From Thalassobius sp. Cn5-15 (lineage in GTDB: Bacteria > Pseudomonadota > Alphaproteobacteria > Rhodobacterales > Rhodobacteraceae): DNA of 64,000 nt. Location: NCBI RefSeq assembly GCF_022347685.1, contig NZ_JAKRGF010000001.1:682001-746000 (forward strand). Direction: 5' to 3'. Made by a program: the position numbers and the translations under genes. The notes beneath the pieces were generated by a model. The model saw only the letters and a list, made by a program, of their open reading frames with translations, ran no database searches and was not told the DNA's origin. This document shows, one piece after another, positions 34,209-46,552 of the stretch (the first letter of the stretch is position 1; each line of letters starts with the position of its first letter).

Positions 34209-34969
34209 GTCTTTACGCCACCAAAGCGCCGATCACGCCCGGCATAGTTTTTCACCAGATTGGCAAAAATCTCATCGGTGAAATCCGGCCACAGGGTTTC
34301 GATAAATTCGTATTCCGCATAGGCAGACTGCCACAGCAGGAAGTTGGAAATCCGTGCCTCACCACTGGTGCGGATCACCAGATCGGGATCGGGCAGCACG
34401 CAGGTGTCGAGGTATTTGGGCAGCGTTTCCTCCCCCACATCGGCGGGGTCCAGACGGCCATCTGCCACGTCCTGCGCCAGTCGCTGAGTGGCGCGTGCCA
34501 CCTCATCACGGCCGCCGTAGTTCAGCGCGATGGTCAGATTCACCTTGGTGTTGGCGGATGTATGCGCTTCCAACTCATCCATCAGCTTGACCAGTTTGGC
34601 ATCCAGCCGCACCCGGTCCCCGATGAAACGCACCCGCACGCCTTCGTCATGCAGGGCACGGGTTTCTTTTTTGATGTAATGGCGAAACAGCGTCATCAGA
34701 CCGGAAACTTCGGTCTGAGTACGTTTCCAGTTTTCTGTCGAAAAGGCAAAGATCGTGACATACTTCACCCCCAGATCGGGGCAAGCACGAACGATTTCGC
34801 GAACACGGCGCGCACCGGCACGATGGCCGAACAGGCGGGGCTGCCCCCGCCGCTGCGCCCAGCGCCCGTTCCCATCCATGATAATCGCTACATGATTGGG
34901 GCCTGTGGGGCCGCCCTGCAGGCCATCCTGAGGGCCAGCGTCCTGCGCCGTGTCGCTATTTTGAGACAT
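34205..34969 (-). CDS. uppS: Isoprenyl transferase (undecaprenyl diphosphate synthase)
   Basis: A 254-aa cis-prenyltransferase. Asp32 in AIIMDGNGRWAQ is the catalytic metal ligand; YVTIFAFSTENWKR and the closing DLVIRTSGEARISNFLLWQ are diagnostic. It makes the C55 lipid carrier for peptidoglycan and O-antigen. The start at 34969 leaves a 13-nt gap from frr; an in-frame upstream start would run into frr. The N-terminal 24 residues are a polar extension rich in Gln and Gly. Confidence 0.96.
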   Translation of the reverse strand: MSQNSDTAQDAGPQDGLQGGPTGPNHVAIIMDGNGRWAQRRGQPRLFGHRAGARRVREIVRACPDLGVKYVTIFAFSTENWKRTQTEVSGLMTLFRHYIKKETRALHDEGVRVRFIGDRVRLDAKLVKLMDELEAHTSANTKVNLTIALNYGGRDEVARATQRLAQDVADGRLDPADVGEETLPKYLDTCVLPDPDLVIRTSGEARISNFLLWQSAYAEYEFIETLWPDFTDEIFANLVKNYAGRDRRFGGVKT

Positions 34970-34982
34970 CGTGCTGATCCGA

Positions 34983-35546
34983 TCAGACCTGCATGATTTC
35001 GGCTTGCTTGGCTTCAAGCGCCTTATCGACATTGCCGATAAAGGTGTTGGTCAGGTCCTGCACCTCGGTTTCCCAGAGTTTCTGGTCATCCTCAGACATG
35101 CCGTCGTTCTTGGCCTTCTTAATCTGATCCATACCGTCGCGGCGGACGTTGCGGATCGAAACGCGGGCGCTTTCGGCGTATTGTGCGGCAACACGCCCCA
35201 GATCGCGGCGACGCTCTTCGTTCAGCTCGGGGATCGGCAGCATGATGATGGTGCCATTGAGCTGTGGGTTGATGCCCAGACCGGAGTTACGGATTGCTTT
35301 TTCGACCGCGCCAACCATGGATTTGTCCCAGACATTTACCGTCACCATACGCGGCTCCGGCACGTTTACTGTGCCCACCTGGTTGATCGGGGTTTTCTGG
35401 CCGTAAGCTTCAACCATCACCGGCTCCAGCATGGAGGCCGAGGCACGCCCAGTCCGCAGCGATGCGAATTCGGTCTTGAGGTTGGACATGGCACCTTCCA
35501 TGCGGCGCTCCAGATCGTCGGTATCGATCATGAAATCATCGGACAT
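34983..35546 (-). CDS. frr: Ribosome recycling factor
   Basis: A 187-aa two-domain protein (three-helix bundle and a beta domain) that splits the post-termination ribosome with EF-G. Recognisable parts are [33 protein letters not shown] and the closing helix [20 protein letters not shown]. It follows pyrH, as in most bacteria, but after a 242-nt gap with a terminator. The ribosome site before the ATG is weak. Confidence 0.97.
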   Translation of the reverse strand: MSDDFMIDTDDLERRMEGAMSNLKTEFASLRTGRASASMLEPVMVEAYGQKTPINQVGTVNVPEPRMVTVNVWDKSMVGAVEKAIRNSGLGINPQLNGTIIMLPIPELNEERRRDLGRVAAQYAESARVSIRNVRRDGMDQIKKAKNDGMSEDDQKLWETEVQDLTNTFIGNVDKALEAKQAEIMQV

Positions 35547-35706
35547 TTCTGCTGTTTCCGTCAGTTGTCTGCGTCAGGGATTAGCTCTTAAGCTATTGTG
35601 AGACAGTTGTATAGCACCGCGACCCAAGGGTGAAGGGCGAACCGCGCAGGCGATGGCGTATTCTTGCAGTCAGGGTCTTACAGCAAGCACAACGCGCCAC
35701 ATAACA

Positions 35707-35734
35707 AAGGCGCCTCCAAGAGCAGAGACGCCTT
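35707..35734 (-). terminator. Terminator between pyrH and frr
   Basis: On the minus strand AAGGCGTCTC, an 8-nt loop and GAGGCGCCTT form a 10-bp stem with one wobble pair. The T-run after it is weak, so read-through to frr is possible. Confidence 0.6.
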
Positions 35735-35788
35735 ATTTACAGTCAAATATCAGCCCATGCTGGACATAGTTCGGGTCGCGCCCAGTAA

Positions 35789-36541
35789 TTAGCTATGCAC
35801 AGTGGTATAGGTGCCGCGCCCTGCCAGAATACCCTTGAACCCGCCCGGTTCATCCAGCGGAAAGACGATCAGCGGCAGATTGTTATCACGGGCCAGCGCA
35901 ATCGCAGAGGCGTCCATCACTTTCAAATGCTTGGCCAGAACTTCATCATAGGTGATCTCTTCATAGCGCACAGCATCCGCATGGGTGGCAGGGTCTTTGT
36001 CATAGATGCCATCAACGCCATTTTTGCCCATAAAGATCGCTTCACACGCCATTTCATTTGCACGCAGTGTCGCGGCGGTATCAGTGGTGAAATAGGGGTT
36101 ACCGGTGCCCGCGGCAAAAATGCAGACACGCTTCTTCTCAAGGTGGCGCACAGCGCGGCGGCGGATGTAAGGCTCACACACCTCATCCATACGGATGGCC
36201 GAAATAACACGGGTGAACACACCAATACTCTCCAGCGCGCTCTGCATCGCCAGTGCATTCATCACAGTCGCCAGCATGCCCATATAATCAGCAGTGGTCC
36301 GCTCCATCCCTTGTGCGGCGCCAGACAGACCACGGAAAACGTTGCCGCCGCCGATGACCATGCAGATCTCTACCCCCATATCGTGCACGGTCTTCACCTC
36401 ATGCGCGATACGCTCAACGGTCGGCGGATGCAGGCCAAAGCCCTGATCGCCCATCAACGCCTCACCGCTGATTTTCAGCATAACGCGATTGAACTTGGTG
36501 TCGTTTTCTAAGGTAATGGCGGAGGAGGTGTCGGCGGCCAT
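35789..36541 (-). CDS. pyrH: UMP kinase
   Basis: A 250-aa amino acid kinase-fold enzyme that phosphorylates UMP. Motifs are [57 protein letters not shown] and [13 protein letters not shown] choose the ATG at 36541 because GGAG lies 8 nt upstream; the ATG at 36553 has no such site, and frames beyond this would overlap the divergent miaA region. The N-terminal 13 residues before VMLKISG are an ordinary extension. Confidence 0.96.
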   Translation of the reverse strand: MAADTSSAITLENDTKFNRVMLKISGEALMGDQGFGLHPPTVERIAHEVKTVHDMGVEICMVIGGGNVFRGLSGAAQGMERTTADYMGMLATVMNALAMQSALESIGVFTRVISAIRMDEVCEPYIRRRAVRHLEKKRVCIFAAGTGNPYFTTDTAATLRANEMACEAIFMGKNGVDGIYDKDPATHADAVRYEEITYDEVLAKHLKVMDASAIALARDNNLPLIVFPLDEPGGFKGILAGRGTYTTVHS

Positions 36542-36713
36542 GCGGGGCTCCATCTGGCAAGGACTCAAAACTTCACGCAAAATGTCGGAAAACGTCGTGA
36601 GGTTCAATCGAATAACGGGTCGTAAATGAAAAAGCTGCCCCTGCCGATTTCCCCTGAACTGCGGGCCGTACCCACCTCTTTCCTCCTCCCCGCAATCGCG
36701 ATATTGGCAAGGC

Positions 36714-37583
36714 ATGGATCTGATTGCGCAAATATCCCCCGAACAGCCCGTGTTGATCGCAGGCCCCACCGCATCCGGCAAATCCGCGCTGGCGCTGGAG
36801 GTGGCGATGCGACAAGGCGGCGTGGTGATCAATGCGGACGCCATTCAGGTCTTTGCCAACTGGCGGGTGCTAACCGCACGGCCACCTGTCGAGGATGAGG
36901 CCCGGGCAGCACATCTCCTTTATGGTCATATCGCGGGTGACGCCGAGTATTCTGTTGGTCATTGGCTACGCGAGGTGGCCCCGCTGCTAGAAGGGCAGCG
37001 TCCGATCATCGTCGGCGGCACCGGTCTCTACTTCACCGCGCTGACCGAAGGGCTGGCCAATATCCCCCCCACCCCGCCAGAGGTGCGCGCACTGGCAGAT
37101 CGTCGTCTGGCAGAGGAAGGTCGCGAGGCATTGCTGGCAGAACTGGACGCAGCCAGCCGTAATTACATCGACCAGATGAACCCGATGCGAGTGCAGCGTG
37201 CATGGGAGGTGCTGCAAACGACTGGCAAGGGCATTCGCGCATGGCAACTGGACACGCCGCCACCGCTGCTGCCGCTGGCGAAGTGTTTTCCTGTGGTCTT
37301 TGATGTAGACAAAAATTGGCTGAACACCCGCATCGCGCAGCGGTTCGATCTGATGTTGGAACAGGGGGCGCTAGAAGAGGCGGAGGCAAACCTGCCCACA
37401 TGGAACCCTGCGCATCTGTCAGCAAAGGCCATCGGTGCGCCGGAACTGATTGCGCATCTGCAAGGCACCCTGACACTGGATCAGGCGCGCGAGGCTGCCA
37501 CCATCGCCACGCGCCAGTTCGCCAAGCGTCAACGCACATGGTTCCGCGCCCGCATGAAGGCATGGGCGGGCTATACCCCATAA
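36714..37583 (+). CDS. miaA: tRNA dimethylallyltransferase
   Basis: A 289-aa enzyme that adds the dimethylallyl group to A37 of tRNAs reading UNN codons. The P-loop is GPTASGKS (residues 17-24), followed by [25 protein letters not shown] and the C-terminal [15 protein letters not shown] motif. INADAIQVF differs a little from the more common INADSMQVY. It is divergent from pyrH. An imperfect CG-rich hairpin follows the stop. Confidence 0.95.
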   Translation: MDLIAQISPEQPVLIAGPTASGKSALALEVAMRQGGVVINADAIQVFANWRVLTARPPVEDEARAAHLLYGHIAGDAEYSVGHWLREVAPLLEGQRPIIVGGTGLYFTALTEGLANIPPTPPEVRALADRRLAEEGREALLAELDAASRNYIDQMNPMRVQRAWEVLQTTGKGIRAWQLDTPPPLLPLAKCFPVVFDVDKNWLNTRIAQRFDLMLEQGALEEAEANLPTWNPAHLSAKAIGAPELIAHLQGTLTLDQAREAATIATRQFAKRQRTWFRARMKAWAGYTP

Positions 37584-37678
37584 CCCCCACGGAACCGCGC
37601 GTTTTCGCGCCGTGATCTGACAAAAGTCTTTACAAACAACGCCTCTCCGCCAACGGTATCGGTGGGAGGTGGTTACTG

Positions 37679-38533
37679 GTGACAACACAGGTGAGGCGAG
37701 ACACACATAGCAACACATCCCGGGTTGCCAACACGCATCCTTCGGGGATCAGGCTGCGCCCGCTGGCCCAGTTCGAACGTGGTGAAGACTGGCGCCTGAC
37801 CACACTGCATGATCGTGCTGACTACCTGCTGATCTGGATCACCAAGGGACAAGGCCGCACGATCCTTTCCGGCCAGCGCCGTGGCCTTGCACCGCATACC
37901 GCATTACTGATCCCGCCGCGCACGCTGTTTTCACTGGACCTGATGCGCCATGCAGGCGCGTTGATCCTGACGCTGTCCGCAGATCTGGCAACAGATCTGG
38001 CACTGCCGCACAGCGCCGAACTGCTGCGTCTGCGCGACGGGCAGGATCAGGCAGAGATGACCCAGCGGCTGGAGGCCATCCACCGTGAACTCACCAGCCC
38101 CCTACCCCATACCACCGACGCGTTAAAGGCACATATCGCGCTCTTGTCCGTGGCCCTGCGGCGCCACCTTGATACCCGAGAACCGCCCCCACGCCCCACC
38201 GGCAGCGCCCGTCTGACAGAAGCTTACTGCGGTCTGATCAGCCAGCACTATGCCAGCGGTTTGAGCGTTGGCGATTATGCCCGCATGCTGGGTGTCACCA
38301 CACCCCACCTGACGCGGTGCTGCAAAGAGGCCGCCGGCCACACTGCCGCCCATATCCTCAGCGCCCGCGCATTGTTTGCGGCACGGGACATGATCGAACG
38401 GTCAGATTTGCCAATACAGGATATCGCCGCGCAGCTACACTTCGGCACTGCGGCCTACTTCTCTCGCTTTGTGACCAAACATACAGGCGCATCGCCGCTG
38501 GTGCTGCGGAAACGACAGCGTGCCAAGGTATGA
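37679..38533 (+). CDS. AraC family transcriptional regulator
   Basis: A 284-aa protein with an N-terminal cupin-like sensor domain (about residues 20-150) and a C-terminal AraC/XylS DNA-binding domain with two HTH motifs (about 180-280; LSVGDYARMLGVTTPHLTRCCKE and IQDIAAQLHFGTAAYFSRFVTKH). The start is a GTG with the ribosome site GGGAGGTGG upstream; no nearer ATG exists. It ends 4 nt before the convergent di-heme peroxidase gene. Its target is unknown. Confidence 0.92.
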   Translation: MTTQVRRDTHSNTSRVANTHPSGIRLRPLAQFERGEDWRLTTLHDRADYLLIWITKGQGRTILSGQRRGLAPHTALLIPPRTLFSLDLMRHAGALILTLSADLATDLALPHSAELLRLRDGQDQAEMTQRLEAIHRELTSPLPHTTDALKAHIALLSVALRRHLDTREPPPRPTGSARLTEAYCGLISQHYASGLSVGDYARMLGVTTPHLTRCCKEAAGHTAAHILSARALFAARDMIERSDLPIQDIAAQLHFGTAAYFSRFVTKHTGASPLVLRKRQRAKV

Positions 38534-38537
38534 TCCG

Positions 38538-39686
38538 TCATTCCTCCAGCAGATGCTCGTAGCGCTGATCCGTCAGCGTCTTCATAAACGCGACCAACGC
38601 ATCGATGCGCTCATCTTCCAACGCAGGGCCGTGGGTCAGCTCTTCGAAGGACAGGGTTTCTGTCACCTCGGGGTCGGCCCAACGGGCGCCGGTTTCAGGA
38701 TTGATCTGCCGGCGTTCTGAGCGCGAGTTGTAGCGGTTGTAAAACAACACCACTGTGCGCAGATCCTCAAACACGCCGTTGTGCATATAGGGACCTGTCA
38801 CAGCAACATTGCGCAGCGACGGCACCTTGTATTTCCCCAGTTCTGCCTCATGATCCACTGCAGGGTTTGCCAGCAGCCCAAGGTCTACAAAATCATCCGC
38901 AACACCGTTGTGCGCACGCGCTGCTGTGTTCGCGGGCGTACCGATGTTGTGGTATTCGTAATTGGTAAAAGTCTCTGCCGAGTCAATGGCACTACTACGC
39001 AGCTGATGACATTGATTACAGTTGGTAAACTGCTGAGAGAAAAAGAGAACACGGCCTAGATCCTCTTCGCGCGTTAGCTCTGCCTCACCGCGCAGGAAAC
39101 GGTCATATTTACTATCGAAGGGGGCAAAAACCTCTGTCCGCTCAAAGGCAGCGATGGCGTCTGTCATGGCGGCATAGCCTGCCTCTGCATCCTCCAGAAC
39201 GCCCGTGCCATAAAGCGCATCAAAGGCCGCAACATAATCAGGGATCGCCTGCAACCGGTCCATCACTGCGGCCTTCGACGGCATGCCCATTTCGATCGGA
39301 TTCAGCGGCGGGCCACCGGCCTGTTCTGCCAGATCGGCGGCACGGCCATCCCAAAACTGACCACCGATGTAATCACCATCCTCATTCCGGTGAAACCGCG
39401 GCGAAAAGGCCGCATAGCCGATCGCAGGCGCATTGCGGTCGCCCAAAGACACACCGTCATCACCCAAAGACACCGCCATTCCCGCATCATTACTGCGCGG
39501 GTCAGCAAAGCCATAATCAGGGTCATGACATGTGGCGCAGGACATGGTGCCATTGGCCGACAGGTCCATATCAAAAAACAACAGCTCACCAAGGGCAGCT
39601 TTGGTGTCGATCCCTTCGGCGATCACGGCGCCGCCGGTAATGGCCGCGAAGGTGGCCAGCGCAACTACGGAAACGGATTTTGTCAT
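38538..39686 (-). CDS. Di-heme cytochrome c peroxidase (MauG/CcpA type)
   Basis: A 382-aa periplasmic protein with a signal peptide (about 1-24) and two c-type heme sites: CATCH at 50-54 and CNQCH at 223-227. Both halves of the di-heme peroxidase fold are there, with the distal segment SLRNVAVTGPYMHNGVFEDL. It would reduce hydrogen peroxide with electrons from cytochrome c, or act as a MauG-like oxidase. The ATG at 39686 has AGAGGGG 8 nt upstream, which favours it over the ATG at 39704. No partner gene is next to it. Confidence 0.92.
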   Translation of the reverse strand: MTKSVSVVALATFAAITGGAVIAEGIDTKAALGELLFFDMDLSANGTMSCATCHDPDYGFADPRSNDAGMAVSLGDDGVSLGDRNAPAIGYAAFSPRFHRNEDGDYIGGQFWDGRAADLAEQAGGPPLNPIEMGMPSKAAVMDRLQAIPDYVAAFDALYGTGVLEDAEAGYAAMTDAIAAFERTEVFAPFDSKYDRFLRGEAELTREEDLGRVLFFSQQFTNCNQCHQLRSSAIDSAETFTNYEYHNIGTPANTAARAHNGVADDFVDLGLLANPAVDHEAELGKYKVPSLRNVAVTGPYMHNGVFEDLRTVVLFYNRYNSRSERRQINPETGARWADPEVTETLSFEELTHGPALEDERIDALVAFMKTLTDQRYEHLLEE

Positions 39687-39810
39687 TTGAACGCCCCTCT
39701 GCATCTTCGCGACCCTGACGCAGGGGCCGGGCCGCTGCCCTGACTTAGATCAAGGTCAGACAAAGGACCAGCAAAGATCACCGCTCCTGCCTGCGGCCAA
39801 AGATCAGGCG

Positions 39811-40443
39811 TTAGGTTCCGTCGCCCAGAATAATGCGCACGTAGTTGCGGGTTTCTTTATACGGGGGGATACCGCCATGTTTCTTCACCGCCCCCGGCCC
39901 CGCGTTATAGGCCGCCAGCGCCAGGCGCCACGAGCCGAACGCACGGTATTGTTCCGCCAGATAGCGCGCGCCGCCTTCAAGGTTTTCATACGGATCGCGG
40001 GGATCGACGCCCAGCGTCTTTGCCGTCGCGGGCATCAACTGCGCCAGTCCCAGCGCGCCTTTGGGTGACACGGCCTTGGCGTTGAAACCACTTTCCTGCT
40101 GAACCAGCTTCAGGAACATCGTTTCTGGTATATTGTGCCGCCGCGCCGCAGATCGTGCCATATCAAGGAACGGGCCGCTATATTTGCCCTTGAACCCTGT
40201 ACGCCCCAGTTCATCATCCCATTTGGTCGGGGTATTCACCCGAGGTGCCGCCAGAGAAATCGACAGGTTGCTTTGCCGTTTCAACCGGCCATCCAGAAGA
40301 TCGGTCTGTGATTTCAGCAGCTTGACGCGGCCTTGAGACCCATGAACGTCAGAGGCCAGAACCGGTGTTGTCAGGACCGCACACAGCCCAATCGCCACGG
40401 CCACCGCGCGTGTAGAGGTCATAAAATTGCCGTTGCGCATCAT
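39811..40443 (-). CDS. Lytic transglycosylase (SLT domain)
   Basis: A 210-aa exported protein with a signal peptide (about residues 8-32, ending VLASDVHG) and an SLT/LT domain from about residue 85. The catalytic Glu is in KLVQQESGFNAKAVS, followed by GALGLAQLMPATAKTLGV and YLAEQYRAFGSWRLALAAYNAGPGAV. Only pieces of these long motifs are needed to identify the family. It cuts peptidoglycan glycans to give anhydromuramoyl ends. The start can be the ATG at 40443, 40440 or 40422; AGGAA lies before the first two. Confidence 0.92.
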   Translation of the reverse strand: MMRNGNFMTSTRAVAVAIGLCAVLTTPVLASDVHGSQGRVKLLKSQTDLLDGRLKRQSNLSISLAAPRVNTPTKWDDELGRTGFKGKYSGPFLDMARSAARRHNIPETMFLKLVQQESGFNAKAVSPKGALGLAQLMPATAKTLGVDPRDPYENLEGGARYLAEQYRAFGSWRLALAAYNAGPGAVKKHGGIPPYKETRNYVRIILGDGT

Positions 40444-40689
40444 TGTTCCTGTCGTTGTCTTGCAGGAAATATAGGCACAATGAAAATCAATTCAAACATT
40501 CGGACTGATCCTCGGCGCCTCTTTGCGCAGTTTTGAAGGAACAGGAGTTTGAATTCCCTTGATTTACTGGAGCAAAAGCCGTGAAATCGGCCGATCAGGG
40601 CGCGGATACATTGCAATTATAAGAAACTTTACCTTTCCGTAAGAGCATGGTGTAAGCAATGCCCAAGTTCGAGTCAGAGGGAGACAATC

Positions 40690-41193
40690 ATGGCCGGATC
40701 CGTCAACAAAGTTATTCTCGTCGGCAATCTGGGTCGTGACCCCGAAGTGCGCAGTTTCCAGAATGGCGGCAAGGTGTGCAACCTGCGCATCGCCACCTCT
40801 GAAAACTGGAAGGATCGCAACACCGGCGAACGCCGTGAGCGGACCGAATGGCATTCGGTTGCCATCTTTCAGGAAGGTCTGGTGCGCGTTGCAGAACAGT
40901 ACCTGCGCAAAGGCTCTAAGGTTTATATCGAAGGTCAGCTGCAAACCCGCAAGTGGCAGGACCAGAACGGTCAGGATCGCTACTCCACCGAGGTGGTGCT
41001 GCAGGGCTTCGGCGGCACGCTGGTGATGCTGGACGGTCGCGATGGCGGCGGTGGCGGTGGCCAGGGCGGCTACGGCGGTGATCAGGGTGGCTACGGCGGT
41101 GGCTACGATCAGGGCGGCGGCTACGGCGGCGGCAACCAGAACCAACAGCAAAGCGCCCCGTCGCGCGATCTGGACGACGAAATCCCATTCTGA
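40690..41193 (+). CDS. ssb: Single-stranded DNA-binding protein
   Basis: A 167-aa protein with the OB fold (about 1-110; [19 protein letters not shown] and [23 protein letters not shown] parts), a Gly/Gln/Tyr-rich flexible linker (about 118-155) and the acidic tip DDEIPF, which recruits repair and replication partners. Ribosome site GAGGGAGA precedes the ATG. A terminator follows. Upstream there is a GAAC-N8-GAAT near-match to the SOS box, which does not fit the N7 rule. Confidence 0.97.
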   Translation: MAGSVNKVILVGNLGRDPEVRSFQNGGKVCNLRIATSENWKDRNTGERRERTEWHSVAIFQEGLVRVAEQYLRKGSKVYIEGQLQTRKWQDQNGQDRYSTEVVLQGFGGTLVMLDGRDGGGGGGQGGYGGDQGGYGGGYDQGGGYGGGNQNQQQSAPSRDLDDEIPF

Positions 41194-41219
41194 TCCACAC
41201 ACAGAAAATCAACAGAAAG

Positions 41220-41245
41220 CGGCCGATCACCTCGGCCGTTTTTTT
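41220..41245 (+). terminator. Terminator after ssb
   Basis: CGGCCGA, a 5-nt loop and TCGGCCG form a 7-bp stem followed by seven T. Confidence 0.93.
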
Positions 41246-41283
41246 ATGCGTTTATTTGTGTTCAGCGTATTCGGACAAAGGAA

Positions 41284-41418
41284 TCAAAACACCCGATGCA
41301 CCAGCGCCAGACCGATCATCGCGTAAATCGCGACCGCGCCGCTCAGTGCCATCAGGGCGCCAACCATACGACCCACACGCGGCGGGACTTGTTTGAGACG
41401 TTGTTTCACTAAAGCCAT
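41284..41418 (-). CDS. Possible small membrane protein, about 44 aa
   Basis: The frame gives MALVKQRLKQVPPRVGRMVG followed by a hydrophobic helix ALMALSGAVAIYAMIGLALV and HRVF. The strongly basic N-terminus and the single helix fit an inner-membrane protein with the N-terminus inside. An in-frame ATG at 41430 would add four residues. Neither start has a good ribosome site, which lowers confidence. It is convergent with ssb and divergent from typA. Confidence 0.45.
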   Translation of the reverse strand: MALVKQRLKQVPPRVGRMVGALMALSGAVAIYAMIGLALVHRVF

Positions 41419-41577
41419 AAATAAACTCATACACTAAAACGTTACATCTTCGTGAATAACGGCAAAACCCGTGCCGGATTTATGCACCAGACGTCAAAAA
41501 TCACGAAATCGCCCAATTTCACTGGCCTTCGGAACCGATCCGGTATAGCCGGAGCGCGAACAAACAAGGACAGCCTT

Positions 41578-43395
<1,818 letters not shown>

Positions 43396-43414
43396 GCGAT
43401 CTGGTTCTGACAAG

Positions 43415-43450
43415 AAAAAGCCCGGTGAGAGTGATCTCACCGGGCTTTTT
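43415..43450. terminator. Bidirectional terminator between typA and the DUF1330 gene
   Basis: AAAAAGCCCGGTGAGA, loop GTGA and TCTCACCGGGCTTTTT form a perfect 16-bp stem with T-runs in both directions, between convergent genes. Confidence 0.96.
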
Positions 43451-43488
43451 CTTGCGTTAGCGGTTGCGAAACATACGGCGGCGTATGG

Positions 43489-43776
43489 TCATTCGGTCGT
43501 TTCAACCACCATCAACTCACGTTCCGACGCGTCACGCGCATGACTCAACGCCTCTTGGTATTCTGGGCTATTGTAGCACTCCACCGCAGCCTCAACGCTG
43601 GGGAACCGCGCCACGACATTGCGCGGACGCTCCTTGCCCTCTAGCTGCACAAAACGGGCGGCACGGGCGATGAAATAGCCACCGTGCTTTTCAATCGCGG
43701 GCCCCGCAAGGGCAGCGTATTTTCCGTAGGCCTCTTCATCGGTGACGGTGACATGGGCGATCCAAAGTGCGGGCAT
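43489..43776 (-). CDS. DUF1330 family protein
   Basis: A 95-aa ferredoxin-like-fold protein with MPALWIAHVTVTDEEAYGKY at the start, the GGYFIARA strand, GKERPRNVVARFPSVEAA and a SPEYQEAL helix. These are the marks of DUF1330 (dimeric alpha-beta barrel superfamily), function unknown. AGGAG lies before the ATG at 43776; the long frame up to 43986 would overlap alaS and has no support. Confidence 0.88.
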   Translation of the reverse strand: MPALWIAHVTVTDEEAYGKYAALAGPAIEKHGGYFIARAARFVQLEGKERPRNVVARFPSVEAAVECYNSPEYQEALSHARDASERELMVVETTE

Positions 43777-43891
43777 GAAAACTCCTCCGGCGTGTATGTT
43801 TCCCTGAAGCTTAGAGAAACCGCCGGAGGAGCCAATTGTTTTATACGCCGAGGCGCAAATTTTTTGACCGACTGGTCGAAAGCGTGGCGAT

Positions 43892-46552
43892 TTAGCCGGT
43901 GATCGCCGCCTCTGCCGCTGCGATGGCTGCATCCGCATTGGCCACATCCTTGCCGCCACCCTGGGCCATATCAGGACGGCCACCACCGCCCTTGCCGCCC
44001 AGTTCCGGCACGGCTGCCTTAACCAGATCCACCGCCGACACTTTGTCGATTGCGTCCTTGGTCACGCCAGCGGCCACTGCCACCTTGCCGCCGGTATCGG
44101 CGATCAGCAGCACTGCGCCAGTGCCCAGACGGTCCTTATGCTCGTCGATCAGGGCAGGCAGATCCTTGCCCGACACGCCGGACAGTACCTGCGCGATGAA
44201 CTTCACACCGTTGATTTCTTTGGCTTCTACGCCGCCGCCATTCGATGCGCCGCCCGCCATCGCCAGTTCACGACGCAGCTGTGCCACCTCATTTTCCAGC
44301 TTTTTGCGTTCGTCCATCAGGCCGCGCACACGCTCCGCCACCTCAGCCGGTTTGGTTTTCAAAACCAGAGCCACCTCAGCCAAACGCTGATCCTGTTCCG
44401 CCAGATAGTCCATCGCGGCCTGACCAGTCAGCGCCTCAATTCGACGCACACCAGCGGAGGACGCGCTGTCCCCCAGCGCCACAAAGGCGCCGATGTCACC
44501 GGTTTGGCGCACGTGCGTGCCGCCACAGAGTTCCAGCGAATAAGTGTTGCCATCGTTGCCCTTGCCGGACCCGTCCTGCACACCCATCGACACAACGCGC
44601 ACCTCGTCGCCGTATTTCTCACCAAACAGCGCCTGTGCCCCCAAGTCGCGAGCATCGTCCGGAGTCATGATACGGGTCGTGACCTCAGTATTCTGCCGGA
44701 TGTAGGCGTTCACGTCATGCTCGACACGGGCCAGTTCCTCAACGGTCAGCGCCTTAGCATGGCTAAAGTCAAAACGTAAACGATCCGGCGCGTTGAGCGA
44801 GCCGCGCTGCGCCACATGTTCACCCAGCGCCTCGCGCAGAGCCTCATGCAGCAGGTGCGTGGCAGAGTGGTTGGCGCGAATGGTGCTGCGGCGGGCGTGA
44901 TCAACGACCAATTGCGCCGCGGCGCCTTTGGCAATCTCGCCTTCGGTGACTTCGGCGAAGTGGATGAACACACCAGCCGCTTTGCGGGTGTCGGTCACGC
45001 GGGCTTCGCCGCCCTCGACCTTGATCACGCCGGTATCGCCGACCTGACCACCGCTTTCTGCGTAAAACGGCGTCTGGTTGACCGCAATCTGCACAGTGTC
45101 GCCTTTGGCAACCTTGTCGACCTGCGCGCCGTCCTTGATCAGCGCCACGACCTGCCCTTCGGCCACTTCCGTGTCGTAGCCGAGGAATTCAGTCACGCCG
45201 TTATTTTCGGCAACGTCAAACCATACGGTTGCGTCTGCCGCCTCACCAGAACCAGCCCAAGCGGCACGCGCCTTGGCCTTCTGCTCTTCCATCGCGGCGT
45301 CAAAACCGTCGGTATCCACGGTCAGACCTTTTTCACGCAGTGCGTCCTGCGTCAAATCAAGCGGGAAGCCGTAGGTGTCATAGAGTTTGAACGCGGTTTC
45401 GCCGTTCAGCGCATCGCCTTCGTTCAGGCCTGCAACCTCACCATCCAGCAGTTTCAGGCCGCGATCCAGCGTCTGTTTGAAACGGGTTTCTTCCAGTTGC
45501 AGCGTTTCTTCGATCATCGGCTGCGCCTGACGCAATTCGGGGTAGGCATCGCCCATTTGGCTGACCAGCGCCGGAACCAGCTGGTGCATCACCGGATCCT
45601 TGGCCCCCAGCAGATGCGCGTGACGCATGGCGCGGCGCATGATGCGGCGCAGCACGTATCCGCGACCATCGTTCGACGGCATCACACCATCCGCAATCAG
45701 GAAAGAAGTCGAGCGCAGGTGGTCAGCAATCACACGGTGGTGCACGTTCTGATCGCCATAAGGATCGACGTTGGTGACATTGGCCGAGGCCTCGATCAGC
45801 GATTTAAACAGGTCGGTGTCATAGTTGTCATGGCTGCCCTGCAGCAGCGCGCCAATCCGTTCCAGCCCCATACCGGTGTCGATCGACTGCATGTCCAGAT
45901 CGGTCATCGAGCCATCTTCAAACCGTTCGTTCTGCATGAACACGACGTTCCAAATCTCGATAAAACGGTCGCCGTCTTCCTCAGGGCTACCCGGAGGACC
46001 ACCCCAGATGTGATCGCCGTGATCATAAAAAATTTCGGTGCACGGACCACAGGGCCCGGTCGGACCCATCTGCCAGAAGTTGTCCGAGGTGGCGATGCGG
46101 ATGATGCGGTCCTCGGGCACGCCGAGTTTTTTCCACATTTCGAACGCTTCATCATCGGTGTGATACACAGTGGTCAGCAGACGCGATTTGTCGATGCCGA
46201 ACTCTTTGGTCACCAGTTCCCACGCGAAAGGGATCGCCTCGGATTTGAAGTAATCGCCAAAGCTGAAGTTGCCCAACATTTCAAAAAACGTGTGGTGACG
46301 TGCCGTGTAACCAACGTTGTCGAGGTCATTGTGCTTGCCACCGGCGCGGACGCATTTCTGTGACGTGGTGGCGCGGGTGTAGTCCCGCTTTTCCACGCCG
46401 GTGAAACAGTTTTTGAACTGCACCATGCCCGAATTAGTGAACATCAGTGTCGGATCGTTGCGCGGCACCAGCGGGCTGGAGGACACGATCTCGTGCCCCT
46501 GTTTCTGGAAGTAGTTCAGAAAAGTCGAACGGATTTCGTTAAGACTGGGCAT
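43892..46552 (-). CDS. alaS: Alanine-tRNA ligase
   Basis: An 886-aa class II synthetase. The catalytic core opens with [12 protein letters not shown] and [19 protein letters not shown], followed by the tRNA-recognition part, the editing domain with the zinc motif [13 protein letters not shown] and later CGGTH, and the C-Ala/DHHA1 domain with [13 protein letters not shown]. The ATG at 46552 gives the standard N-terminus; the open frame to 46765 is an untranslated leader with a stable hairpin. alaS, recA and cckA appear together in related genomes as far as I recall. Confidence 0.97.
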   Translation of the reverse strand: MPSLNEIRSTFLNYFQKQGHEIVSSSPLVPRNDPTLMFTNSGMVQFKNCFTGVEKRDYTRATTSQKCVRAGGKHNDLDNVGYTARHHTFFEMLGNFSFGDYFKSEAIPFAWELVTKEFGIDKSRLLTTVYHTDDEAFEMWKKLGVPEDRIIRIATSDNFWQMGPTGPCGPCTEIFYDHGDHIWGGPPGSPEEDGDRFIEIWNVVFMQNERFEDGSMTDLDMQSIDTGMGLERIGALLQGSHDNYDTDLFKSLIEASANVTNVDPYGDQNVHHRVIADHLRSTSFLIADGVMPSNDGRGYVLRRIMRRAMRHAHLLGAKDPVMHQLVPALVSQMGDAYPELRQAQPMIEETLQLEETRFKQTLDRGLKLLDGEVAGLNEGDALNGETAFKLYDTYGFPLDLTQDALREKGLTVDTDGFDAAMEEQKAKARAAWAGSGEAADATVWFDVAENNGVTEFLGYDTEVAEGQVVALIKDGAQVDKVAKGDTVQIAVNQTPFYAESGGQVGDTGVIKVEGGEARVTDTRKAAGVFIHFAEVTEGEIAKGAAAQLVVDHARRSTIRANHSATHLLHEALREALGEHVAQRGSLNAPDRLRFDFSHAKALTVEELARVEHDVNAYIRQNTEVTTRIMTPDDARDLGAQALFGEKYGDEVRVVSMGVQDGSGKGNDGNTYSLELCGGTHVRQTGDIGAFVALGDSASSAGVRRIEALTGQAAMDYLAEQDQRLAEVALVLKTKPAEVAERVRGLMDERKKLENEVAQLRRELAMAGGASNGGGVEAKEINGVKFIAQVLSGVSGKDLPALIDEHKDRLGTGAVLLIADTGGKVAVAAGVTKDAIDKVSAVDLVKAAVPELGGKGGGGRPDMAQGGGKDVANADAAIAAAEAAITG

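Noticed and set aside
40539-40554. GAAC-N8-GAAT upstream of ssb as an SOS box
   Set aside because: The spacing is 8 rather than 7 and the second half differs from GAAC.
44816-46363. A 515-codon plus-strand frame opposite alaS, and similar frames opposite lpxA/fabZ (26985-28364), guaB (54160-55380) and fabF (58229-59611)
   Set aside because: All are shadows of well-supported minus-strand genes, with no ribosome site and no recognisable family.
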